Assembly: GCA_963995505.1 (NCBI GenBank)
Contig: OZ023193.1
Coordinates: 1-64,000 of the forward strand
Origin: Hypericum androsaemum
Taxonomy: Eukaryota > Streptophyta > Magnoliopsida > Malpighiales > Hypericaceae
Length of the DNA: 64,000 bases
Reading direction: 5' to 3'
Positions 23,002 to 35,664 of this stretch are shown piece by piece. The translations under genes and the position numbers were made by a program. How positions within the stretch are numbered: position 1 is the first letter of the stretch; each line of letters opens with the position of its first letter. The notes under the pieces are model-generated. The model did no database searches. It was not told the DNA's origin and saw nothing but the letters and a program-made list of their open reading frames with translations.

Positions 23002-24133
23002 CTAGCAAAGACGCAAGCGCGATATGAGTGCCGTTCTGTTTCAAAATTCACAAAACATATCTTTATTGAAAACATGCGCAAGCAAATAAATACCGGTGTT
23101 GAAATCCTATGGATGAATACTCTCTTATCCGCAGAATTTCCATTGAAGATCACTCCATCGATTTAAATAGGCGAAAATGGAAAAAATATATATGATGGCC
23201 AGAGCTCACTTCCCTTCTCCTTTGTGGGCCCCCATCACCGTCTCCATCCGCAGGACCCACGTCCACGATCACGCCGACAACGTCCTCGTCATCTGCCGGT
23301 CAGTCAGCTCCGCCGTCAAGTAATGTCGGCGCCTCGGGTGTGGACTTCAAGCCGCCACTCATTGCCATGATTGTCGTTGTGGCGGCGGCCTTCATATTGG
23401 TCACCTACTCCAGCCTCCTCTCCCGTCACCTCATCCTCCTCATCCGTCAGTTCCTCCGGTAGTGGCGCCGGCATCGGCGCTGCAGGTTCCAGCTGCCGTC
23501 CTACTCCACCACGTTCGCCAATCTGGACTTGCCTCCCCTCTCATTAGACTATTCCTTCCCCGACGGGCCGCTGGCTTCCACGTGTACTCCCCCTACAGGC
23601 TTGATGACTCTGTCATCAAGACGATCCCTCTTTCCCACTACAATCTACCGTCAAACGACGCTATTCTGCGAGATTGTGTCGTGTGCTTGCTGGAGTTCGA
23701 AGAGAACGACTACGTGAGGACTCTCTCGGCCTGCTCCCACCCCTTCCACGTGGACTGCATTAACATCTGGCGCCGATCCCACCCCAACTGACCCCTCAGC
23801 CGCGCCAGAATATTCCTCCCCCGTTCCTCCCTCTTCGTCCCCTTCATGTCCGTTAGGATCTGCCCATCCCTCGACGACGCCGTTCTATTTTCCCTCGTCG
23901 ACCAAGCCACCAAAATCATGATTTAACTGAAAGGATAGTATTGACACTTTCAGGGTGACACCAAACTATCTAAAAAAGAGATTTCTTTTATTATAGTCAG
24001 AAGAATAATTTAAAATTACCCATTTTTTGGGTAATATTTAGCCGACAGCCATCAAACAACCACCAAGTTTTTTCCTAACTATTCTACGTGTAACACTAAA
24101 CTACCTAAAAATAATTTTTTTAGTATAGTAAGA
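23002..24133 (-). mobile_element. Non-autonomous Helitron carrying a RING-H2 pseudogene
   Basis: Read on the minus strand it starts TCTTACTATACTAAAA after an A (24133) and ends in a GC-rich hairpin area followed by CTTTGCTAG before a T (23002). These are the hallmarks of plant Helitrons (5' TC, 3' CTRR, insertion between A and T). A second 5'-like end (TCTGACTATAATAAAAG) lies inside near 24002. Near its 3' end a stub DKRVFIHRI survives from the Helitron helicase. It is a sister of the element at 33879-36118. It is 1132 bp long. Confidence 0.75.
23230..23800 (+). pseudogene. ATL-type RING-H2 ubiquitin ligase fragment, pseudogene
   Basis: An upstream frame gives the ATL membrane span (FKPPLIAMIVVVAAAFILVT, then YSSLLSRHLILLIRQFL), ended by a stop at 23460. 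The next frame gives the GLD-type region (DDSVIKTIPLSHY) and a RING-H2 core, CVVCLLEFEENDYVRTLSAC followed by SHPFHVDCINIW. The last zinc pair is lost: the expected CPLC reads stop-PLS, with the first Cys codon changed to TGA and the second to AGC. ATL proteins are membrane-anchored E3 ligases. The copy is dead and was carried here by a Helitron, in antisense to it. Confidence 0.8.
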
Positions 24134-24958
24134 TAACATGTATTAATAAAATTTAGCCATTTCAAAAAATCCATGTGTCATTAGAAGTCACCCACTTTAC
24201 GTTCTGTGAATGGAAAACCCGGCCGTGCGTACAGTAGTTAATTAATTAATTGACCAGGTCCAACACTAAATATGCATACATACACACCCCTACTCACTCA
24301 TCAATTAAGTTGTTAATGCCTAAAAAGATTTGACTGGTTCACTTGGATAGTGGAATTAGGTTTTTTTCTCTTTGTTTGTTTATGGAATATAGCCGAATTA
24401 GTACAATATGCGGTGTGTCCAGATTGCAAGTTGCGGTGTATTTATCTATTAGACATGTGAACAAAGTAGTCTACTTCTAATTTGTTCAAATTTCAATGGT
24501 AGGTGGGATGACACTGACTTGACAACTAGTCATTGGCAAACAAAGTGTAAAGATAAACCTTCTAGACAGACTGACCGACTGTCAGAGAATTGGAAATGGT
24601 TGCTAATTTCTATGGAAATGACGGACTTAAGTGTGTATCATTTTCCTCCCTCCTTGTTCCCTCCTCCTCCAGACGAGCTCTGGCATCTAACCTACCATCA
24701 TACCAGTACTACAAACAAACGGACAAACATGGTTACAATTCTATTCTATTATTTGTCAGTCCAACAGATGCCAGAATCTCTCTCTCCCTGTGGGCGAATT
24801 AATTTGGTAGAGACTAGGCTACCCTACCCCTCATTATTATCGTTACTATTATTCGGTGAAATCAAAGATGAGGTCAAAATTGTGACATTCATATCATCAA
24901 TCAATCAATGTTTGCAACTGTTCCCCCTAATTATAATAAAAACATATCCAAGAATTAA
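24134..24958. other. Spacer downstream of BIG1, no gene seen
   Basis: AT-rich sequence that includes the presumed 3' UTR of the minus-strand BIG1 gene near 24900. The 165-aa frame at 24519-25016 has no family resemblance and overlaps the last BIG1 exon in antisense, so I do not call it. Confidence 0.5.
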
Positions 24959-27900
24959 TTATCCCATTATAATGGGACTTATACATGCCTGGAAAATGTG
25001 GCTTAAAATACACTGAACTTCTCCGGAGCTATGTTCGCTCCCTACAAGGTCTACCAGCAACGGAAAGAAGCGCGACGCCCACTTGCTAAACACTCCCCTC
25101 TCTAGATCGCTCACTGCCCTCAATGCCCCCATCACCAACGACGTCCTCGCCGCCAATTCTTCCTTCTTTGCTGATCCTAGCGGAAGTACCCAGTGCGCCT
25201 GGTTCCTGCTATTTTGCGGAGTCTCCGATCCCGTGCATTTCAGGTATATCTGTATTATTCTTTCACATACCATGATGAGTTCCATTTCTACGTCAATCCC
25301 CTCCCTGATGGACGGGTTACCTACCAGCAGATCCTGTAGGAAGTTGAGGTAATTTTGATACGATTCATTCTCAAAATGAACAATAGGCGGATCCGATAGT
25401 TCCAATATGGAGCAAACCCGTCGCAGCTTCTTCTGGAGGACTATCTCAGAATTCAGTAGCTGCGCGTGCGACGTGATTGACGAGAATGTATCAAGAATGA
25501 TTCTGACATTAGATGCTGAGAGCAAGCTTTGCTGTGCCCTGTACATATCAGCAACTACCTGGCACACAAAACAGGCATGGATATCTACACATTAATTGAC
25601 ACAAACACACATATCCAAGTCAACTCCATATTGTCAAAACCCAACAAAAAAGAGAGCTAGGCGGATGAGTTCTGTTGATCTAATACCAAGAAGATGCTGA
25701 ATAATTGGCGAAGCCAAGATGCATAACTGTCTTAAAATAAGATTAACCTATGTGGCCATCTCTTCCCCTAGTTTGATGATTCAACATAATTCCTAATATG
25801 ACTAAACATCATTGAGCCACCGACTGTTTGCAGATTCACAGAAAGAACAGATGCATGATCAGAAAAAGAGCTGAATAAGTAACCGCATTTTGTCTGTGTG
25901 TGTGAGAGAGAGAGAGAGACCTGGATAACAAGTAGCTGCACAGAAATGTGACTCTTCATTCGGGAAACCACGTACGCAGCAACTTGTAGATTGTCATCAT
26001 CCATTTCATCATTCGTGAACCCATTTTCAGAAGATGCATCTATGTCGCCAAAGGATTCGTGGTTATCAGGCATTTCAATGTCATCCAAGCTCCTCAACAA
26101 CTTCATAAAACTGGGTACATTTGATTCAGCAGCTTCTTGCAAGGCTAGGAAGATTTTCCTCCATTCTTCCTGCGTGAACTTATTTCCTACTTCGGTGGCT
26201 AAACGTAATAGAGCAGCAACGCCTGAACTAGGAGGACCCTGAACAGGACTCCTAATGAATCCAGTCAAAACTGAGACCACAGCCAGCAGTTGAGACCTCA
26301 CCACTTCAAAGAAGCTGACAAATAAATCAACAAGACACTGGGCTGCCACTGCTGAAGTTTCAGAATCCAATGAACTTCCTTCTGGATGAGGAGACAATGA
26401 TTCATGGCCATCCTTAACCGAGACATCTTCTATGTCGCGTGTGTTACTGAATATAGGGATGATAACAGAGTTGAAAATTCCAGGCCAGAAAGATCTCGAG
26501 AAAAGATGACCATGATCATTAAGAATGTTAAACAGAACTTCCAAAGAACTCTTTCTGATAGCTGATCTTGGATCAGATGTGAGGTTTGACAACCCTGAAA
26601 AACAAAAATCTGGATTCAGGAACCAAAGGATCACGTGCATGACTCTTTAGTTGTTAATGGATCGGATGTATCATTTTTAAGTTTTACCCAACTGGAAAAT
26701 TCATGATGAAAACTACTGGTTACCTGTGAGTAGTGGAATCCAGTAGGTTGCATGGTCATCTTTACAGACAGTATTCTGCACATCAGAGTTGTGCCCATTT
26801 ATGGGATTGATGGATGAATCAAGTTTGTCTCTCTCATTCCAGACAAGGCCACCATCAGCAAGTTTGACAGCACAGAATCGGAGAAAGGCAATAGCATTGA
26901 GGCTAATGTCACTGTTAAATCTACTAGTCGTGAATGTGATGAGGCATCGAACACAATCAGTGAAGGTTGTTGTCTCTGTCTCTGTAATATAAGGAAAATA
27001 TTCCCGCACAATCTTTTCCATAGTCTCAAAGGCTAACAGGACAATATTTTTTCTCTCATCGGCAGCAGCAGCTGTGAAAACCTGAGAGTAGAAACAGTAA
27101 GGCGAATCAAAACGATTGTAAGTGAATGGCTCACTTTTCAGCAACTAACCATCAAGGTTGCAGAAAAAACGTCAATCAACTCCTTTCTGGAAGGTACCCT
27201 GACTTGGCTCCCGTTAAAAGACACCAAGCATCCCTCCAGCACAAGGCTAGAAGGATCACACTTACCTATGGCTAACTCAAGCAATGAAAACAACCGAAAA
27301 ACACATCATATATGGACCAGTATCCTTAGAAGGTATATCTAATCAAACTACTTATAACAGATGAGTTCAGCCATGCAAAAGAATCAGATGAACCCCACAT
27401 AAAACACACAGGAACTGAATCGCAAACAAACTAATACTGAGAGGGAAAGAGAGAGAAACATAAAGTTAACAACATCTTTCAGGGTAAGGATGTCACACTA
27501 CCAGGAATACACTTCTCCACCCAGATTTCACATTATTGACACGGCTAAGGACCATCTGCGATATGCACCGGACAATCAACTCTCTGATCTCTTGAGAGCT
27601 GCTTTTCTGCATGACAATCACAAATGGCCTGAGAAATTCGTTCTGAAAGTTGTAGTTGGCCAGCTCCTCACGCTCTAAGAACTTCATGGCAAGTTGTCGC
27701 AATGAATCCATCACAAAGATTGCAACAGAAAGATTCTCCGACAAGCCAACTGATACGAAAAAGTCAGAGAGAACACTCCAAATGCGGGACCAAACTAATC
27801 GGATACGGCTCATGTTGTAGTGCCTGCAAACAATAAAAATGCTCCATCATAAATCAATCCTAATTCTTACCATTAAAAACCTCCAAATCATTACAGCCAT

Positions 27901-30900
27901 AATTTGAAGAAAACTTTCGAATGACACAAAAATATCCATAGATGGTAAACAAGAGAGAGGCTAAACACTTGAACCCATGACAAATGAAAACAATTGGACA
28001 CAACAATAGAGAGATGAAACACAGCTAAAACTGTGCAACATATGAAAGATTTACTAAATAATTGGACAACACTCATATAGTAGACAGTAGTAGTAGGCCA
28101 CTTATTAAAGGAATTCAGTAACAAATGGAAAAAATAAGTGCCAGATCTGAGTCCATTATCTTAGTTCATAAGGGAGAGTAGTTTCTTATGCATATTTAAC
28201 CAAGTATTGCAGGCGAGAAAGATCTTACGCGATTTCAACTATTTTTGTGAGGCTAAATACTCGCGGATCAGTAGGTGACTGCAACTCTGACATTGCAACT
28301 TTGCAGAGTGCTTTCACAAAAGCCACTATCGCTTCGCTATTCAATCTCTGACTATTAGCAAACACATGGTTCAACTCAAAATTTCCAATCTGCTCGAGTA
28401 AATTCAAGTTTGAGATAAAGTTATTAAATTGCTCTGAACTAACAAGTCCAGCCGAATTGACTCCCACAGTGGTGCTGTCATATGAACCTCCCCTGACAAC
28501 AGCCATTACAGCTGGATTTTGAAGAGTTCCTTTTTTCTTTAGTGATGGATATGATATTGCCTTCATTGTTTTATCATCTGTTTCCAAATTAGCTGCTGCG
28601 AGAAAAGAAGCATCAGGTGGAGCACCCTCCCCCAAAAGTTGCAAATGTTCAATACGCGAGAGACATGTCAAAATATGCTCCCAAGCTTCATGGAGATAAT
28701 CACCATCTTCAATTGCAATTGATATGATTGCCTGCATCAATTAAATACTTTTAAGAAAGATCAAGCAAGTATACATATAGCAGCAGAAATGCTATATTCA
28801 GACTAGTTACCATAAATCACAACAAAAAATAGGTGTTGGAATCGCGAGTGTGTTCATTTTCAAGCTATCAGTTCCATAGCAAAGAATCATATGAAATAAG
28901 GAAACATTCTCTTATTCTATTATCTCAGAGATCATGGGAGTGGTTATAACACCAAATAACATTATGACAAAACCTATGGGATCACAGTTCTTCTAACAAG
29001 CAGAGAGTAAAAAAAAGGCATGGCAGCCTAAAGAAAGGAAGGTGCTTATGGAGGTGCTTCATCACAATACCTATGGGATCACAGTTCTTCTAACAAGCAA
29101 AGAGTAAAAAAGAGGCATGGCAGCCTAAAGAAAGGAAGGTGCTTATGGAGGTGCTTCATCACAATACCTTCACAGCGTCAACATTCTTTTGCTTCATATC
29201 TGCAGCACAGTGAAGATATGTGAACTTGGCTATAGAAGTAACAAAAGCATCTCTCTGAGTCTGCATTCCCATCACTGCAGTCACATGCACAGCATAACGG
29301 AATCCCACCAAGCACTGCCCTGTAGCAAGCTTATCATCACTCTGGTCCAGAGTCATGCTAAAAGCAGCCAGCATAGGACCCCAGCAGACCTCAACCATAA
29401 ACCTCAATATTGCAGCATCTGTAACCACGTGATAAACAGACCTACATGTGCAAAGATTACATGAATGTCATCTAATATTTCTGCCCAAATAAGGAGACGA
29501 AGAAGCTATTACACTCGTTATCCTTCAACAGTGAGATTCTAGAAAGAAACAATTGGAATACAGCGTATATAAAGAAGACAGGAGTTAAGAGAGTTTACTC
29601 TGATTTGCCAGACTTAGCCTTGAACTGCTCTTGGATGTGCTTTATTAGGAGCCCATTCGCACCCAAAGGCTTTTCTTCAGTTTGCTTCCAGTTGACAAGG
29701 TTGAGTATCCCATCCAGACCTAATAACTTATTCAAGCTATTTGCCTGCTTGCTTTGAGGGACAGAAGGATCAGCACTCATCTTAATCTCGTTTTTCACGA
29801 TTTGATCATAGATCGCACCTATATAATCTTCTGACAAGTCCTTGCCGTCATCTATCCCACGGTTGTTCCGGATGAAATCAGCCTTTGTCATCTGGATAAC
29901 AACCAATGCAGAATAAGAGTTTGATCGAAGGTGGGCAAAAAATATGACAGGAAGGACATGATGTAAGCAAACCTTATCTTTAACCATGGTATTATGGGCA
30001 TCCGTATTAAGCATTATCACTGAGTAAGCAAGAACATAGGCAGTATCTGCACTAGTAAATGAGTTCGGGTTGCATTTACAATAACGCTCAGCAAACTTCT
30101 CCATGATGCGGTCAATCTTCTGGGCCTCTCCTGGTAACCTAAACCCCCGCAAGAAAAACCTGATCGATTCACCGAAATCCATTGCCTGAAAGTTAAACGA
30201 GTCAACATATGCATGCATGACTTTCAAGCAGAGCTCATCCCTTTCACCAAGGTAATCACCAATCAGTGTCTCGTTGAGGCCAGATGTATTTTTCAGGAAA
30301 GCAGCAATGTCTTCCGGGGAACCACCAACCTTTTTGGTTTTAATAAGAAATTCAATTCCCTTAGATGGTTTCCTATTAAAAAGGGAGATACCCTTCTGCA
30401 CAAAACAAGAAAACTAGTTAACAAAGGGTCAAAGCTCAAACATGATAGTTTTTTTACTATGGGAATTGGACACAGATGAGATAATGCGGAAACACATTTT
30501 ACAAGAAAAAGTACCACAATTTCATAACACATCAGTAAACACTCTATCATGGCAGTAAACAAAAGCACAAACCATGAATTGACAGAGGTCAACCTGGAGC
30601 TCCATCTTATAGGCACGCCGTTGTTCAAGGGTAGCAGCATCCGACATCTCGGAGTTTATTTCTGAATGCAGATCAAAATCAGGCACACTTCCATCTTCTG
30701 CACTGGGGGTCGAATGGTTCTCTGCGGAGTTATCACTATCGGAGTTCTTGGGCGGATAAGGATCTCCTGGTCTCAATTGTTGATCCATCCAAGCACCCAT
30801 GGACTTGATAATGCAAACCAAACACTTGACAGATTCATGACGAAAGGTAAGGTCTTGAGCTGGGGATAACGTTGTGGTTGAACCAGGTGGAGGTCCCAGG

Positions 30901-32655
30901 GCAGTTTTGAGAAGGCCGTTTACAGTCCTGCAAGTATCTGATGGAATTATAAGGGCTTTAATACATTATTTATTATGCATTGTGATAAGTAAAAACAGAC
31001 AGACACGGTGCTTCCAAACAAGAGTGTGGACACCACATCAAGTTCAAACTCTGGCCTAGATGAACAAATGGTGCCCAACAAAAACGAACACCGCATCTGT
31101 ATATAGAAGGTAGCGGCCCAGAAAGGTAAATTTAGTTATACCATGGCTAGGCATCATCCATGAACAAACGATTGCTAGCGAAATTCCCACATCATCCATA
31201 CTATACATTGTAATGATGGCTGAGATCACCACCGCACTAGACAAGCAACACTTGTATCAAAGAGAATGAGGGGGGTGGAGTACCTCTCGTATACATTTGG
31301 AGCATCCAGATCACAGTCATAATTGACGAAAATATCAATAATAGTGAGAGGGTCCTGGGCAATCTTCTCCAAGAGGTTGAGGACGGTCATCTTCTGCAAG
31401 AAGCTAGGCTGATTAACATTCTCAAGAACCCTGAGGATGAGCATGGGGAAGAAAATGCCGATTTCGTCCTTGAGGGAAGCCCTGAACTTGGAGAGCAAGA
31501 TCATGAAAATAGAGCACTGGAGCTGGAAAACCGCCATGACGGACAGAGCACTGTTCTTGAGCAATGACAAGCAGAGGTACTGCTTGATGGCATTGAGGAA
31601 CCTGCAAGCAAGCAAGCGGGACAGAGACAAAAAAAAATGCTATAACAAGAGCGGGCATTGAGTAACATAAGAGGGAGAGAGGGAGGGGGAACGTGCCGGT
31701 CATGGGTGCGCCAGACGGGGCCGGCATTGTCGAGGACGACCTTGAGGAGCTCGAGTGAGAGGATCTTCCCCCGGAGGAGGATGTGGTCGTCGGGGTTCTC
31801 CTGGGAGGAGAACTTCATGGAGAGCTTGCAGAGGTTCCTGAAGAGGAGGAAGGCGTCCTCGCGGAGCTTGCTGGTGTCCTCGCCGGAGTCAGTGTTGTCG
31901 GGGGATGAGGGGAGGAGGAGGGAGGGGTCGGGGAGGGCCTCGGCAGCGGAGAGGACGTCGTGGATGAAGTTGTTGGAGAAGTGGATGGAGCTGCCCTCGT
32001 TGAGGGACTTGTCCGAGAAGTCGAGGAGGTGGGCCACGGAGACGGGGCCCACCTCGACGTGGAGGGAATCCTCCTCGGCGCGCTTGAAGACGACGGAGAC
32101 CATCTGGGCGAGGACGGCCTTGGCGCAGATCTGGTTGGTGCCGTTGAGGCCGCCGAGGTAGACGTTGTAGCAGGTGCGCACCACGTTCACCAGGCACTCC
32201 CCGCGGATGAGCACCGCCGGGGAGCGCACGGCGGCGAGCAGAACGCGGAGGACGGCGAGCTCGACGGCCTCATCGCCGAGGCCGGAGACCTTGAAGACAG
32301 CGTCGAGGAGGCGGGAGAGAGGGGAGGGAGGGGAGTGTGCGGGGCCGCGGAGGAGGCCGAGGGAGAGGAGGCGGAAGGCGCAGTCGAGGGCGGGCTCGGC
32401 GACCTTGGGGTAGGAGGCCTCGAGGGCGAGGATGAGGGGGGCGAGGAGGGCATCTGCCTCCCCAGAGGGGAAGCCGGCGAGCGGGGAGTCCGGATCGGGA
32501 TCGGAGGCTGCCGAGTCCGGGGGGAGGGAGTCGAGCTTGTCGAGGGCGGACTTGCAGGAGGCGACGAGGTGGGAGTGCTTGCGCCAGGCGGCGTTCTTGA
32601 CGATCTTGTCCAGGTAGGGGGCCATAGCCCGGCGGTTTCCGCCCGTCGCCGACAT
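24959..32655 (-). CDS. BIG1: Brefeldin A-inhibited ARF guanine-nucleotide exchange factor BIG1, 1685 aa, 11 exons
   Basis: Exons: 32655-31697, 31601-31284, 30927-30594, 30395-29973, 29891-29599, 29441-29168, 28731-28229, 27823-27502, 27081-26724, 26594-25921, 25558-24959. The sum of 5058 nt is in frame. BIG proteins load GTP on ARF GTPases at the trans-Golgi network to drive vesicle budding. The N-terminal DCB region starts LDKIVKNAAWRKHSHLV; the HUS region includes FLNAIKQYLCLSLLKNSALS; the Sec7 domain runs from about residue 537 to 730, with the catalytic glutamate in FRLPGEAQKIDRIMEKFAER and the NTDAHN motif; C-terminal HDS regions follow. The N-terminus and length are those of Arabidopsis BIG1 rather than BIG2, BIG3 or BIG5. 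Intron 1 uses a GC donor. It appears fully intact. Confidence 0.95.
28972..29165. repeat. 97-bp tandem duplication in BIG1 intron 6, abutting exon 6
   Basis: Two near-identical 97-bp units (28972-29068 and 29069-29165) begin acctatgggatcacagttct. They differ at only a few sites. On the coding strand the unit's end includes the intronic half of the exon 6 donor (GTATTGTGATGAAG), so a copy of that donor sequence sits 97 bp inside the intron. Confidence 0.9.
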
Positions 32656-33278
32656 ACCTGGGACTGGGAGACTTTCTTTCCTTCTATTGATTTTGATTTT
32701 GATTTTGATTTTGATTTTGAGAGAGATGTAGATCGGATCCCATCAAAGCCCCCCTTAGATTAGGATTAGGATTAGGATTAGGATTAGAGATTAGAGATTA
32801 GATTAGAAGAATATTGTTTGTTTGTTTGATACCTGCTGCAACTACTACTACTATTACAATGCCTCCTCTCTTCTCCTTCTCCTTATCTCCTGTCTGTCTC
32901 TCTGTCTGTCAAGGTATGTATGAGTTTCTATATGCAGCTTCAATGAACCGACGACTATCACAACAGCAACGACCGGGACTACCCACTAATCCTAAGCAAT
33001 TAGTCTTTAACAAGCACTTTTATTACAAGTTTACCACTTTCTTTATTAATGGAAACTGTGGGCGGGCCCTTTGGATGAACAAGAAGAAGAAGAACAAGCC
33101 CAATACACTAGTAGCTCTCTAGGCCCGACCCATGTTTGTTTCTTTCTTTCTGCAAAAGGCTCTGGTCTGACGGTGAGTTTGTGGTGGACTGTGGGCCCAA
33201 CTTCTGTACTCCGCTATTTCTTTTACAATGTCGTTATGATTATTAATATTTTTTATATATATATATATATTTAATATA
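32656..33278. promoter_or_regulatory. BIG1 upstream region with (TTTTGA)n and (TTAGGA)n repeats
   Basis: Directly upstream of the BIG1 start lie about five copies of TTTTGA (32687-32720) and about five of TTAGGA (32756-32786). A CT-rich stretch follows at 32864-32910. This is presumably the 5' UTR and promoter. A (TA)n run lies at 33254-33270. No TATA box could be assigned. Confidence 0.5.
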
Positions 33279-33420
33279 TTTGGAAGCCTGTCTATGTCCG
33301 ATCTGCTACGAAGAAAACGAATTTGGAGATCATCTCTTGCTACACTGCAAGCGTTCTTGGCTTTTATGGAATTCTTTTGTTCATCATTTGGGCATCTCTT
33401 AGTGTATCGGCCTCTCTTCA
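33279..33420 (+). pseudogene. LINE reverse-transcriptase zinc-binding (zf-RVT) scrap
   Basis: The plus strand reads CLCPICYEENEFGDHLLLHC followed by KRSWLLWNSF, then a stop. The C-x2-C...H-x4-C spacing with a trailing W is typical of the zf-RVT domain at the 3' end of plant LINE ORF2 and related RT genes. Only about 45 residues remain, and no RT or endonuclease is seen nearby. Confidence 0.65.
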
Positions 33421-34082
33421 AATAATTTACTTATCGGCTGGATGAATTTGGTCTGATTTTATGGTGGCACGATGGAGAAGTTGTAGTTTGAAATTTACAG
33501 CGCAGTTACGTGGGGCAAGTGGAACATGAAGAATTATGCAATCTTTGAAGACATTTCGTACAACTAGGAACTTCTCCATCATATCGTCCGTATTCGAATA
33601 AAAGAATCGTTATTTTAGTCGAAGTGAATCAATGATCTAGCAGGACACAGGACACCTTTTTTTACCTGGAGTCCCGATCTTAACCCCTTTGCATTACCTT
33701 TTGCTATGGGTGTAGCCGGATGCTGGTTTTTTTGTCCAGAGATATTCGATTGTATATGGGGCTTTTGATGTTGTATTTAATAGCGATAACTTGTTCTCTC
33801 TGAGGCTCGTTAGTTGCTACATCTCGCGAGGCTATTCAACAACTTTTTTTTAATTATTATTACATTAATACAATCTTATCTTACTATAATAATGTAAACC
33901 TCCTTTTTTGGTCCGACATGGTAGAAATGTCGAAATTGTCCCTGCACCCAATCCACGTGCACCCCATCCCCTGCCCTCGGGAGTCAGGCAGTCCATGTCC
34001 ACCCACCCGCGCTCCTCCGAAACGACGATGTGCACTCAGTCCTCCCGTGCCCTCCCTTGCACCCACTGGACAATCTCGCCCT

Positions 34083-34370
34083 TTACCAACCCAAACGATC
34101 GGTCATCGGTCCCGGAGCCTCAACGGAGTTCCCCTGCCTCCTCGGGAGAATTCTCTTGAATCCGTGGGAAAAGCTCCTCCGCAGAAAGTCGTCGCCGAAG
34201 ACGGGCTTATCGAGTGGACCCGACATGAAGTCGCGGTCCAACGGGGCTGAGGAGAAGAAGGTAGAGCTCTCGAAAGTGGACGACCGTCGTTGGTCCAAGC
34301 GAAGGGGTCGGCTGTGGAGAGAGGGGTGGAGGCGTTGGCGCTCACGGAGGCGCCGGAGATGCTAAAGGCG
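34083..34370 (-). pseudogene. Captured fragment resembling a POLTERGEIST-like PP2C N-terminus
   Basis: Minus-strand frames read SANASTPLSTADPFAW in one frame and FESSTFFSSAPLDRDFMSGP then LDKP in another. The FESS...S.PL and FMSGPLD motifs are typical of the N-terminal region of POL/PLL protein phosphatases, which act in meristem signalling. The catalytic PP2C domain is absent and a frameshift splits the homology. The assignment is by motif memory only. Confidence 0.5.
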
Positions 34371-35149
34371 GAGGAGGTAGCAGGTTCTTCGGGGTTGATG
34401 TAGAGGAAGGAGTGGCCGAGATTGTAAAACTAGCAAAAAAGAAGCAGAAGGCAACAATGGAGGACACAAGGGAGGTGTTAAGAGAAATGAAGAACAAGGC
34501 TTAAAGAAGACGATGTGGTCGAGGAAGCAAAAGAATCAAAGAAGCCAGAGAAAATTTATTGTTTCAGTACGGATGGACTTTTGAATTTTATTTACATATT
34601 TCTTATTTAGGTGGGCCATGGGCCAAATCTGTTGGTTTTCTATTTTTCTTTTAAAGCCCACTTTTGGCTTGCTTTAGATGGCAGTAGATGATATAAGGGA
34701 TGAAAAAACAAGCAGAGATTATGGAATTTAATTAGTCGTAATTACATAAACAATGTTGCGATTATATAATTCTGATAGTTTATTGCTTGCATGGGTTCCC
34801 ATGTGGTATGAGAAAGTGATAAATATATATCTTTCGATGTGAATTTTCATTTATGAATTCAAGTATTATAAGTAAAATAAATATTGATAGAAAGAATCAT
34901 TTTTTATTTATGGTTAGACAATGTGGGCTAATAGTATTTTTAAATTGTTCAACATTTAAACTTTCATGCTTGAACTATCATCCAAAATTAATAACTACTT
35001 TTTTTAATATCAATTTCTATTTATACTACACATTGATATAATCTTTAACTTATTTTAAGAGAGGCTTGAAAAATACATTCTAGAAAATTTTCAGGAAGGT
35101 CCCCGCCGTCGTCTCCGCAAAATGGCACAATTTCACAGAACGACGTCAT

Positions 35150-35570
35150 TCAAAGATGGATTGTAGAGGAAGAGAGGGATCGTCTTGATGATGGAGTTAT
35201 CGAACCCGTAGGGGGAGTACACGTGGAAGCCAACAGGCCTGTCAGGGGAGGAATAGTCGAACGGAAGGGGAGGCGAGTCCAGGTTGGAGAACATGGTAGA
35301 GTATGATGGCAGCTAAAACCTACGGCGCCGACGTCGACACCACCACCTGCGAAACCGACAGGTAAGGAGGATGAGGAGGCGGGAATAGGTGACCAGTAGG
35401 AAGGCCGCCACCACAACGACAATCATGTAGATGAGCGGCGGGCTGAAGTCCACACCCTAGACGCCGATGTTGCTTGACGACGGAGCAAACTGACTGACAG
35501 ATAACGAGAACGTTGTCGACGTGGTCGTGGACATGGGTCCTGCGGATGGAGATGGTGTTGGGGCCCACAA
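35150..35570 (-). pseudogene. ATL-like fragment in the second Helitron, truncated before the RING
   Basis: Minus-strand sequence parallels 23230-23640: RRTHVHDHVDNVLVICQSV matches the upstream part, and LLASTCTPPTGSITPSSRRS matches LASTCTPPTGLMTLSSRRS of the first copy in the same alternate frame. It ends before the RING-H2 cysteines, so the RING is missing. Frameshifts are present. Confidence 0.75.
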
Positions 35571-35664
35571 GGGAGACAGAGAAGGAAAAAAGAAGTGAGC
35601 TCCGACTATCACAAATATATATATTTTCCTTTTCGCCTATTTAAATCGATGTAGTGATCCTCAG

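Noticed and set aside
24519..25016. 165-aa open frame on the plus strand
   Set aside because: No domain resemblance and it runs antisense into BIG1 exon 11.
31960..32763. 267-aa open frame opposite BIG1 exon 1
   Set aside because: Same shadow effect in a GC-rich exon; the minus strand encodes the conserved BIG1 N-terminus.
32756..32786. (TTAGGA)n as telomere-like repeat
   Set aside because: The plant telomere unit is TTTAGGG; this is a different hexamer of only about five copies and is better read as a 5' UTR microsatellite.
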